A DNA stretch of 64,000 nucleotides, from NCBI RefSeq assembly GCF_007747655.1, contig NZ_CP036274.1:4526001-4590000 (forward strand), in the 5' to 3' direction. The position numbers and the translations under genes are program-made. Positions 46,900 to 55,499 of this stretch are shown in pieces (within the stretch, counting starts at the first letter, position 1; each line of letters begins with the position of its first letter). The stretch comes from Anatilimnocola aggregata. GTDB lineage: Bacteria > Planctomycetota > Planctomycetia > Pirellulales > Pirellulaceae. The notes under the pieces are model-generated. The model searched no databases, was not told the DNA's origin, and worked only from the letters and a program-made list of their open reading frames with translations.

Positions 46900-47195
46900 T
46901 GCCTCGCGCTGGCTGCAACGAGAACCGGCGAAAATTCAAACTGTAACGATTAATGGGTTCAGGCTGACCACGATCCCGGTAAGTTGTGCCGCTGGTATCA
47001 CCTGTCTGGACGTGGCCAAAAGCAAACATCTGCCCGTGACCAGACTAGTCACGACCGCGGCCATCATTGCTGCGTAGGTACTGACCTATAGTTTCGCGTC
47101 TGACTATTGGAAGGCAGCCACAGGGACGTTGTTGGCTGCAGACTTTTCACCCCTCGTGCCCGGTTCCGGGAAAGACAGCTGCTCCTCCGCGCGGC
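46900..47195. other. Divergent upstream region of the methyltransferase and protease genes
   Basis: No supported gene is seen. It should hold two divergent promoters. A short dyad GTGAC-N7-GTCAC is present near 47035-47052. If the protease starts at the later ATG (47319), the leader extends further. Confidence 0.45.
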
Positions 47196-49838
47196 ATGTC
47201 TGGCGGCCATGTGCTGCTGGCATCTGCTTGCGCGCCTCAGCTGTTTCGCTTGCTGGCTAAGAATGCCAGCGGTGCGAACTCCTGGCCGGAAAGACCTTTT
47301 CGGCGCGAGCAAGCATTGATGACACGTCCCACGTTGCAGGACGACCGCAAGGTCGCCTTTGAATCGTTTGAAGATCGCCTGGCCCTCACCGCCCAAGCGC
47401 TCAACGACCTGGCCGATGAGTGGCGCGATACGCCCATTCAAACCATGGCCGCTGCGGCAGCTTCGTCGACCAGCGAAGGGCATGGCTGGGCCGAGATCGC
47501 CTACGCGCGCAACGAGATGGGCCTGCGCGGTGGTGGCCAAACCGTAGCCGTGATCGATAGCGGCATTGCCTATGACCATATCGCCCTCGGTGGCGGACTG
47601 GGCGCTGCCTATAAAGTGGTCGGCGGCTGGGACTTTGCCGAGAACGATGCCAACCCTTACGACGATGGCCCCGCGGGCTTTCACGGCACGCATGTCTCGG
47701 GCATCATTGGCAGCAGCGATAAAAAGTACATGGGAGTTGCGCCCGATGTCGACCTCGTTGCGCTGCGCGTGTTCGACGACAACGGCGGCGGTACGCTGGA
47801 GCGAGTCGAACAAGCCTTGCGCTGGGTCCACGACAATCGCAATACATTTGCCAACCCCATCACCACGGTTAATCTCTCGCTCGGAACTGCGTGGAACAGT
47901 TCGAATCTTCCCGATTGGGCGGTGCTCGAAGATGAGTTCCGGATGCTCGAAGAGGATGGCATCTTCATTGCTGTGGCCGCAGGAAACTCATTCGCCACGT
48001 ATAAGTCGGAGGGGCTCAGTTATCCCGCTGCCAGTCAATATGTAGTGCCGGTGGCAAGCATCGGCGCTAGCGGTCAGTTCAGTTCGTTCAGCCAGCGGAG
48101 CGACCGTGTCCTCGCCGCCCCGGGCGAGAAGGTCATGAGCACGTTGCCCGATCATTTCTACGGCGGCGACGGCTTGAAAAACGACATGGGTGCCACATCT
48201 GGCACGAGCATGGCGGCCCCCTATGTGGCTGGCGCGAGCGTCCTCTTGCGCGAAGCAATGGCTGCAATGGGCCAGACCAACATTACGCAAGACGTGCTTT
48301 ACGATTGGCTCAAAAACACAGCCGATACGCTGTATGACTCCGTCACCAATGCCAACTACAGCAAACTGAATCTGCAGAAAGCTCTCGATACACTGGTCGG
48401 GGCCGATGAATTTGGATCGACCGCTGCAGATGCGACTTCGATTGGCAATCTGACGACGTCGATCACGGTCAGCGGCACGATTGGCAAAGTCAGCGATAGC
48501 GATTTCTTCCGCTTCACGGCTGCGGCAAGTGGGCAAGTAACGTTCACGCTCGATACGATTGGCGACTTGGCCGGCAAATGGCAAACGCCCGACGGGGGTA
48601 CGATCAATGGCGACACCGTCACGATGAATGTGGTGGCCGGCCAATCGTATCGGTTGGGTTTGGGCACGAGTGACGGCATCGGCAAGTTCACCATCGAAGC
48701 CAAACTGACGAGCAGCACGACCGAAACTCCGCCGCCTCCGACGACACCGAATCCGCCGACGCCTCCGGCGCTCAGCGGCAATTGGGGAGTTGTGTCTGGC
48801 AATCTGTTCGATAACTTCAATCTGCAGACGCCCAGCAATTTTTATCAGCTGACGGCTGGTCGCACCGGCATGTTGACAGTCGAAGCGCTGTTTAGTGCGG
48901 CGCGTGGGAATATCGACATCGAAGTATACGATTCGCAAAACCGACTGGTCGGCAGCAGTGCGACGGCGGATAGCAGCGAACGGGTCGATATTAGCGTTAC
49001 TGCGGGGAATGTGTACTACGTTCGCGCGACCGGCGTGAATCGAGACGTCGACTTTCGAGTGACGAACCTGGTTACCGTCAGCGGCTCGCAGGTCGATGTC
49101 GGCGGCACCTCTGCCCGCGACCTCTACACCTGGACGCATACCGGAACGCAACAGCAGCTTGCCGTGAATGGCGTTACTTACACGTTCGCCGCGAACAGCC
49201 AAGTTCAGATTCAAGGTGTTGGCGGAATCGATGCTTTGACACTCGTCAGCGCGACGGGAACCGTTGACACAATCACCACTCGTCCCGGTAGCGTGGATCT
49301 AGTCGGCAGCTCCTACCGGGTTTCCGGACTTGGCGTCGAACAAACCAATATTCGCGGTGATGCGAATGACCGCGTGACGATGTACGACTCGGCCGGCGTC
49401 GACTATTTAGAAGCGACTGCCACTTTTGTGGGTCTCGTCGGGACTGGGCATCAGACGATGGTTGAAGGAATTCGCAATATCACGGTCATCTCGCAAGGTG
49501 GTGGCGATGTGGCCCGCCTTAACGGCACGAGAGGGAACGATCGCTTCGTCATCGAACAGGGAAACCGCACGCTCACCAACAGTTCGTTCAATTTGCGAGT
49601 GGAGAATTTCGCCTCGGTGGGCTTTCATGGACTCGGCGGCACCGACACGGTAGAGATCACCGGCATGAACAGCAACGACCTGATCTACGGTCGCCGCGGC
49701 ATCGGTCGCTACACCACCGCTGCCTACAAGACGGAGTTCTCCGACATCGACCAGGTGCTCGCCCAAGCCCGCGTTGGCGAAAAACTGAAGTCCGATGTAC
49801 GCTCGGTCGACTACCTGTTCAGGAAGCTGTCAAACTAG
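47196..49838 (+). CDS. Secreted subtilisin-like serine protease (S8) with PPC-type repeats
   Basis: This 880-residue protein shows the S8 triad D121 (VAVIDSGIAYDH), H166 (GFHGTHVSGIIG) and S338 (GTSMAAPYVAGASV). Residues 415-500 and 530-630 look like PPC/bacterial pre-peptidase beta domains (SDFFRFTAAASGQVTF), split by a proline-rich linker (TPPPPTTPNPPTPP). The last 250 residues are beta-rich with RTX-like segments. Near the start, AFESFEDRLALTA matches the planctomycete LE-x-R export motif, so the protease is probably on the cell surface. A second ATG at 47319 may be the true start, because it places the motif about 17 residues from the N-terminus as usual. It might process the nearby giant surface proteins. 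Confidence 0.9.
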   Translation: MSGGHVLLASACAPQLFRLLAKNASGANSWPERPFRREQALMTRPTLQDDRKVAFESFEDRLALTAQALNDLADEWRDTPIQTMAAAAASSTSEGHGWAEIAYARNEMGLRGGGQTVAVIDSGIAYDHIALGGGLGAAYKVVGGWDFAENDANPYDDGPAGFHGTHVSGIIGSSDKKYMGVAPDVDLVALRVFDDNGGGTLERVEQALRWVHDNRNTFANPITTVNLSLGTAWNSSNLPDWAVLEDEFRMLEEDGIFIAVAAGNSFATYKSEGLSYPAASQYVVPVASIGASGQFSSFSQRSDRVLAAPGEKVMSTLPDHFYGGDGLKNDMGATSGTSMAAPYVAGASVLLREAMAAMGQTNITQDVLYDWLKNTADTLYDSVTNANYSKLNLQKALDTLVGADEFGSTAADATSIGNLTTSITVSGTIGKVSDSDFFRFTAAASGQVTFTLDTIGDLAGKWQTPDGGTINGDTVTMNVVAGQSYRLGLGTSDGIGKFTIEAKLTSSTTETPPPPTTPNPPTPPALSGNWGVVSGNLFDNFNLQTPSNFYQLTAGRTGMLTVEALFSAARGNIDIEVYDSQNRLVGSSATADSSERVDISVTAGNVYYVRATGVNRDVDFRVTNLVTVSGSQVDVGGTSARDLYTWTHTGTQQQLAVNGVTYTFAANSQVQIQGVGGIDALTLVSATGTVDTITTRPGSVDLVGSSYRVSGLGVEQTNIRGDANDRVTMYDSAGVDYLEATATFVGLVGTGHQTMVEGIRNITVISQGGGDVARLNGTRGNDRFVIEQGNRTLTNSSFNLRVENFASVGFHGLGGTDTVEITGMNSNDLIYGRRGIGRYTTAAYKTEFSDIDQVLAQARVGEKLKSDVRSVDYLFRKLSN

Positions 49839-49879
49839 GGCGTTTTTTGCTGCTCGGCAAACTTCGGACAGTGTTGTTG

Positions 49880-50008
49880 TTAAAGGGATTCGGCGAGTAG
49901 GGCTTCGTAGCCGTTGGGGGTGAGGTAGTCGAAGGAGGAGTGTCTGCGTTCGGCTTGGCGCAGCACGGCGCGATAGGCCTTCACCAAAGACGCCACCCGT
50001 GATCGTGT
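49880..50008 (-). pseudogene. IS3-type transposase remnant
   Basis: A minus-strand stretch just after the protease reads AYRAVLRQAERRHSSFDYL and then TPNGYEALLAESL before TAA. This is the typical C-terminal end of IS3-family OrfB transposases (RRHSxLGYLSPxEYE pattern). The rest of the gene is missing; only about 40 codons are recognisable. No terminal repeats were recognised. It marks an old insertion between the protease and kinase genes. Confidence 0.7.
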
Positions 50009-50053
50009 CAGCGCACTCCGAGAAGACTTCGCTCTATCGTAGGCGATTAGATC

Positions 50054-53000
50054 TCAACGGGGCGGTGGAGCAGGCTGAGGAACCACAGCGGGCTCTTGCC
50101 AGGGGAGTGAGTCCCACAGGATGGCTGTGCCGTCGCGACTCGCGGTGAGGAGGCGGCGCCCATCGGGCGAGGCGGTGGCGACCGTCACTTCCTGGGCATG
50201 CCCGGGTAGCGTGAGAACTTCTTTGCCGGTGGCTGGATCCCACACTTTAACGGTCATGTCCTTACTTCCCGTAAAGACTCGCGAGCCATCGCGCGAGAAG
50301 GCCGCTGCGGTCACGCTTGCCGTGTGCCCGGCCAACGTTACTCCCAGATACTCGCCCGTTTCGGCGTTCCAGAGGCGCGCGGTAGTATCGTCGCTGCCAG
50401 TCAGCACGCGGCGACCATCGACCGAAAACGCGGCTCGCAAGACGGCCTGAGTATGGCCGGTCAACACATGCAGCGTCTTGCCGGTGCGCACATCCCAAAT
50501 GCGAGCCGTCTTGTCTGCTGAGGCGGTGAGTGCTTGCTTGCCATCGCGAGAGAAAGCCACGTCAGTCACGCTGCCCGTATGACCGACCAGACTTTGCAGC
50601 TGGCGTCCCGTGGTGGCATCCCACAGGCAGGCCGTTTGATCGTCACTGGCAGTGATGACTTGCGTACCGTCGGGCGAGAAAGCGCTGGCGTTGACAAACC
50701 GCGTATGCACGCCCCCCAACTTGAGCAGCGTAGCGCCCGTTGCCGAGTTCCAAACGCGGGCCGCTTTGTCCCAACTGCCCGTCACCAATTCATCGCCACT
50801 GGGCGAGAACTGCACGCTCGAGACGGCCGACTGCGGCGAAAAAGCGACCAGCAGCTTGCTGTCTGCGGCGTCCCACAGGTGTGCTTCCGCGCCACCGGCG
50901 GTGAGCACGCGATCGCCAGTCGGTGAGAACGTGGCCGACCAGGCCAGCAGCGTGGTGGCTGCCAAATCGAGGAACGGTCCCTTCCCCATGCCGGGAACAA
51001 CCAGCTCGGTGCCGTCAGCCAAATTCCACAAGCGAACCTGGTTTTGGGCGGTGGCGGTTAGGGCTCGTTTGCCATCAGGCGTAATTGCGACTCCGGTGAC
51101 GGCGATATCGTCAACGGGCAACGTGCGCACGAGCGATCCGGTTGCTAGATTCCACTGGCGAACTTGCTTGTCTGCGCAGGCGGTCAAAGCTGTGCCGCCA
51201 TCGGACGAAACTGCCAGCGAAGTCACTGCAGCAGGATGCCTGAGCAGTCGCGCGGCGTCTTCTTTGCCAGTGGCCACATTCCAGACCGCCACGGTGTGAT
51301 CGAGGCTGGCAGTTACCGCGGTGTCGCCAGTTCCCAAAAAGGCGGCGCTCGTCACGGCGCGCGAGTGCGAGCGGTTTTCCCACAGGGTTTTGCCATCAGC
51401 GGCCGAGAGCAAGCGAACTCGCCCCACGGCGTCGCCGGTCAGGATTCGCGCTTCGTCTTGCGAAACTGCGATGGCGGTAATTTCGGACGCGAGCCCCGCG
51501 AATTCTCGCAGCAGCTTGCCGGCCGGGCTCCAGATGCGCAGCGAACGATCGTCGCTTCCCGAAACGATGAAGTCCCCGCTCGGCGCGAGCGCGACGGCCG
51601 CGTGTGGCCCCGTACCGACCAGCACTGCCTGTTGTGCGCCGGTCGCTACATCCCAAATGCGGCTGGAGTTATCAGCAGCTGCGGTTAACACTCGTTTGCC
51701 ATCGGGAAAGCACCAGGCGGCCGACGCGAGGTATTGATGTCCTTCATCGTAGGTCCGGAGTCGCTCGCCTGTGGCTGCATTCCAGGCTGATGCGGTCTTG
51801 TCTCGGCTGGCGGTGACGACCGTATTGCCATCGGGCGAGAAGGCCGCACCGAGAATCGAATCGCGATGTCCGTGCAAGACGCGGCCTCCCAAAATTTTCA
51901 TCTCTTCGTACTGCGAAATGCGCCACAGCTTGACGAACCGATCGAGCCCGGCCGAAGCGATGCGGTCGCCACCCGGAGCAAACCGGGCAATTGCCACGCG
52001 GCTGGCGTGGCCGCGAAACTTCTTCACCAACTTGTGGTCCGGAACATCCCAGAGGCAAACCACATTGTCGTTACCCGCGCTGACGAGCATCTTGCCATCG
52101 GCCGAGAACTGAACACTGCGCACGGCCGCCGAATGCCCGGTGAGTGCGACGAACGGTGTGGCAGCCGAGGTGTCCTCCTTGACGCCTGGTCCAGTGCGAT
52201 CGCTACCAAGAACTCGTTCGAGATCGACTTCACGCAGTTGGGTCGGATCCCACAGGAGGATCCGCTTGTCGTAACTGGCCGAAGCGATGGTGCGACCATC
52301 GGGAGCGAATGAAGCGGCGAAGACGGGGCCCGTGTGGCCGAGGAATGGTGGACTCGCCTTGCCCGTTGCCAGGGTCCAGACAATTGCCGAGCCATCCTGG
52401 CTGGCAGTGACGATCTGCTTTTCATCGGGCGAGAATTCAGCTGACCAAACCCACCAATCGTGCCCACGGAACGTGCGCGAGGTCCGGTCGGCCAGGTTCC
52501 AAAGGCGGGCCGTGTTGTCGTAGGAACCGGTCAGCAACGATTCTCCCGAACGAGAAAATCGCACGCTAATGACGGCGTCGGCATGGCCTTGCAGTCCACC
52601 GCGGCGCTGCCCCGATTGGGCGTCCCAGAGCGAAACATATTCAGGCTTGGCCGACGTGCCGGCAGCAATCGTTTTGCCATCGGGCGAGAAAGCCACCGCG
52701 AATACTTCCGCAGCGCCGGTGTTGATTTTGACGGGCGCGTCTTCCGAATTGATATTCAGAATTCGGATCTCGCCCCCCCAACCACCCACGACAAGCTGCT
52801 GCCCATTCGGAGAAATGTCCAGTGTTTCCATAGGTACTCCCGCTTCGAGTGTTCGTTCGTCGCGCGTGCAGAGGTAATAGAGGCGGCCCCACTCCCAGTT
52901 GCGGAGTTGCGGCGGGCATTCTTTGAGTAAGGCAAGCGCATGGTCGAAAGCGTTCTCTTGAATCTTGGACGAAGCGAGACCCAAGCGGGCGACGTACGCT

Positions 53001-55423
53001 TCGTATTCTTCCTTAACGCGCGCTTGCTCCGCGACCTGCCGTTGTTTTTGCTCTTCCTGCCTCGCCAGCACCGCGGCCGCTTTCTGCTCGTCGGCAATCC
53101 GGCGCTGCTGTTCTTCTTCGCGCTGGGCAGCGACGGCAATTGCCCGCTGTGTTTCGGCTGCTTCGCGCTGCAGTTTTTCTTGCTGACGGGCGGCCACGGC
53201 TTCCATTCGCTGTTGTTCGGCGATCTTCCGCTGCTGCTCCTCCTCTGCCCGCGCGCTTTCCGCGCGGGCTCGTTCCTCTTCGGCCGTTTGTTTCTGCTTC
53301 ACAGCTTCGGCCCGTTCATTGCGGGCGACTACCTCCGCCGCCCGAGCCCGCTGAGCTTCGGCGCGAATCCAAAAGAACGCGCCGGTTACGATGAGCAACA
53401 TGGCAGCCGCCAGGCCGGCACCGATTCGCCGGGCAGTGCGCAGGCGGCGTTGCCGCGAATCGCGCTCTTGCCGCGCTTGCGAGAGCTGCTCTCTCAGGTC
53501 TGCAAAGCGCGAATCCTTTGCGTCGAGCAGCGATAGCCCCAGGTCGTAATCGCCCTTGCGAAATGCACACTGGGCATAGGCCTGCGTCGCATCGGTCACG
53601 CCCACCTGAGCGCGGCTGTTGCCGGCCCACAGGGTGAATGCCTCCTGAAAGGCAAACAAAGCCCGAGCATACGTTTCGTAGTTGTCGGTACGGCGAGCCT
53701 CGGCCAGGTCGTCCAAGGCCCGCACGCTCAGCGCGATGCTTTCGCTGTGCGATTGATACTCGCGCAAGGCCGCTTGAAATTCCCGAACTCCCGGATAGCG
53801 ATCTTCCTGCCGAGTGGCCATCGCTTTGCGCGCGATGTCGACGAGTTCGCCCGACTTGTCGGTCGTGATAATCTCGTTCTTGGCCGCCGACATCAGGCAG
53901 CGTGTAACGGTCGGTCCTCCGTGCGGTCGTTTGCCGGTGACGATCTCGAACAGGATCGCACCGAGAAGATAAACGTCGCTGGTAGCGTTGATCAGTTGTA
54001 CGGGGCCGAACGTCATCTCCGGTGCCATGTAAGCCGGCGTTCCGCCCAACGCCACGTTGGCCGGTGGGTTAATCATGGAGAGCGCCAGCCCCCAGTCCAT
54101 CACCAGTACTTCGCCGAACTCGCCGATCATCACGTTTTCGGGCTTCAGGTCCCGGTGCAACACGCCGCGCGAGTGGGCAAAGGCGACGCCGTCGGCCGTT
54201 TTCAGCAGAATCTCCAAGTTTTCTGCAGTCGACTTTTGCGGCAACAGCTTATCCCAGGGAGTTCCTTTCACATGCTTCATGGCATAGAAAATGGCCCCTT
54301 CTTCGTCGCGTCCCAGGTCGTAGATCGGCACGATATTGGGATGTTCGAGATCGCCGGTGATGACAGCTTCGGCGAGGAACTTTTCGCGCTGGGCCGATTG
54401 CTTGACGCCGCTCCCTTTGAGCATCTTGAGCGCGACGGTGCGGCGAATTGACGATTGACGGGCGGCATAGACAATGCCCATTCCCCCTTCGCCCAGTTTG
54501 CGCAGCAGGTTGTAGTCGATGCGCTCGACCAATTCGCTTTGGCCGTCTCCTTCGTTCCGCAGCACGCGCGGCTGAATGACCAGTGAGTTCTCCAGGCTTT
54601 CCGAACCGCTGCCACCGCTGTGAGACGACTTGCGAGCACCGGAGCCGCCAGGTGGTGCCCCACTTCCGCTTGCCGCGCGCGAGCCGGACGGTGGAGAGAT
54701 TGCCGTGTGCGAAAGCGGCACTATAGAACTGCCTGGTGGCGAAACAGCAGTGTGTGAAAGGGGCGCACCCGGTTGCACGGAGAAGTCCTGGCTGCTGTCC
54801 CACATGGCTGTGAGATCGTTCCGATTCAGTGGGGTCGTTTTGCCGGCACCACCAATCAGTCCGCTGCCACTTCCACTGTCGCTGACGTCTATCGTTTTGA
54901 AGATCTCTTCGACGTCGTTCATTTCCTCGGGGTTTGGCGTGAACCGACCAGCTTGAATCGTCATGCCGGTGTTCGTGGGATCGATTGCAGCGGGGGGCTT
55001 CCCTCCCTTGGCCTTGCCTGTCGTTCCTTCGGGACGCTCAAGCGGCAGAATGACACTGGAATCGTATGTAGCGGCGATCTCGGTCGAGTCGTAGGTTGCA
55101 GCAATCTCGGCTGAGTCGTGCTTCGCGGCAATCTCGGCTGAGTCGTGCTTCGCGGCAATCTCGGTCGAATCGTAAGTGGCAGCAATTTCGGCTGAGTCGT
55201 TTTTGGCAGCGATCTCCGTGGAATCGTAAGTAGCCGCGATCTCTGGGGAGTCCGGCACGACCGTTCCGCTGCCGACGGCAGGCGGTTCCTGCGCGGGAGA
55301 ATCGAACTCGAGCGTCGCGGAGCCAATATCCTGGACGGTCAACTGCCGTTCGCAAGCGGGACACTGAGCGGGTGACGACGCGTTGTCGTCAAAAGCGTGC
55401 GAGCAATGTGGGCAGGAGCGCAT
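50054..55423 (-). CDS. Membrane Ser/Thr protein kinase with 21 WD40 repeats
   Basis: This 1789-residue protein begins with a zinc ribbon (CPHCSHAF, CPACERQL), followed by seven 9-residue DSxEIAAxx repeats (58-120) and a Ser/Gly-rich linker. Residues 310-580 are a Hanks-type kinase: LGEGGMGIVYAA, VALKMLKG (lysine), VLHRDLKPENVMI, VMDWGLAL (DWG in place of DFG, common in this subgroup) and GTPAYMAPEM. A single membrane helix follows (GAGLAAAMLLIVTGAFFWI), then a long coiled coil rich in E, R, A and Q. From about residue 855 there are 21 WD40-like repeats, enough for three seven-bladed propellers. It probably senses signals outside the membrane and phosphorylates cytoplasmic targets. It is 76 bp downstream of the giant LamG protein gene on the same strand. 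Confidence 0.93.
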   Translation of the reverse strand: MRSCPHCSHAFDDNASSPAQCPACERQLTVQDIGSATLEFDSPAQEPPAVGSGTVVPDSPEIAATYDSTEIAAKNDSAEIAATYDSTEIAAKHDSAEIAAKHDSAEIAATYDSTEIAATYDSSVILPLERPEGTTGKAKGGKPPAAIDPTNTGMTIQAGRFTPNPEEMNDVEEIFKTIDVSDSGSGSGLIGGAGKTTPLNRNDLTAMWDSSQDFSVQPGAPLSHTAVSPPGSSIVPLSHTAISPPSGSRAASGSGAPPGGSGARKSSHSGGSGSESLENSLVIQPRVLRNEGDGQSELVERIDYNLLRKLGEGGMGIVYAARQSSIRRTVALKMLKGSGVKQSAQREKFLAEAVITGDLEHPNIVPIYDLGRDEEGAIFYAMKHVKGTPWDKLLPQKSTAENLEILLKTADGVAFAHSRGVLHRDLKPENVMIGEFGEVLVMDWGLALSMINPPANVALGGTPAYMAPEMTFGPVQLINATSDVYLLGAILFEIVTGKRPHGGPTVTRCLMSAAKNEIITTDKSGELVDIARKAMATRQEDRYPGVREFQAALREYQSHSESIALSVRALDDLAEARRTDNYETYARALFAFQEAFTLWAGNSRAQVGVTDATQAYAQCAFRKGDYDLGLSLLDAKDSRFADLREQLSQARQERDSRQRRLRTARRIGAGLAAAMLLIVTGAFFWIRAEAQRARAAEVVARNERAEAVKQKQTAEEERARAESARAEEEQQRKIAEQQRMEAVAARQQEKLQREAAETQRAIAVAAQREEEQQRRIADEQKAAAVLARQEEQKQRQVAEQARVKEEYEAYVARLGLASSKIQENAFDHALALLKECPPQLRNWEWGRLYYLCTRDERTLEAGVPMETLDISPNGQQLVVGGWGGEIRILNINSEDAPVKINTGAAEVFAVAFSPDGKTIAAGTSAKPEYVSLWDAQSGQRRGGLQGHADAVISVRFSRSGESLLTGSYDNTARLWNLADRTSRTFRGHDWWVWSAEFSPDEKQIVTASQDGSAIVWTLATGKASPPFLGHTGPVFAASFAPDGRTIASASYDKRILLWDPTQLREVDLERVLGSDRTGPGVKEDTSAATPFVALTGHSAAVRSVQFSADGKMLVSAGNDNVVCLWDVPDHKLVKKFRGHASRVAIARFAPGGDRIASAGLDRFVKLWRISQYEEMKILGGRVLHGHRDSILGAAFSPDGNTVVTASRDKTASAWNAATGERLRTYDEGHQYLASAAWCFPDGKRVLTAAADNSSRIWDVATGAQQAVLVGTGPHAAVALAPSGDFIVSGSDDRSLRIWSPAGKLLREFAGLASEITAIAVSQDEARILTGDAVGRVRLLSAADGKTLWENRSHSRAVTSAAFLGTGDTAVTASLDHTVAVWNVATGKEDAARLLRHPAAVTSLAVSSDGGTALTACADKQVRQWNLATGSLVRTLPVDDIAVTGVAITPDGKRALTATAQNQVRLWNLADGTELVVPGMGKGPFLDLAATTLLAWSATFSPTGDRVLTAGGAEAHLWDAADSKLLVAFSPQSAVSSVQFSPSGDELVTGSWDKAARVWNSATGATLLKLGGVHTRFVNASAFSPDGTQVITASDDQTACLWDATTGRQLQSLVGHTGSVTDVAFSRDGKQALTASADKTARIWDVRTGKTLHVLTGHTQAVLRAAFSVDGRRVLTGSDDTTARLWNAETGEYLGVTLAGHTASVTAAAFSRDGSRVFTGSKDMTVKVWDPATGKEVLTLPGHAQEVTVATASPDGRRLLTASRDGTAILWDSLPWQEPAVVPQPAPPPR
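55064..55252 (-). repeat. Seven tandem 27-bp repeats coding DSxEIAAxx
   Basis: Near the kinase N-terminus, seven in-frame copies of a 27-bp unit encode D-S/T-P/T/A-E-I-A-A-T/K-Y/N/H. Some units differ only at the variable codons, so the copy number may vary between strains. The regular S/T followed by E suggests a phosphorylation-prone linker, but that is inference. Confidence 0.8.
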
Positions 55424-55499
55424 GGAATCACGACGTTCTGAAAATGCAGAGCGATGCCGACGCGGTCATGCGCCGGTGGTGTTTTGGATCACAGGGAAC

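Noticed and set aside
47988-49214. A 408-codon open frame opposite the protease
   Set aside because: It mirrors the protease repeats and has no recognisable domain.
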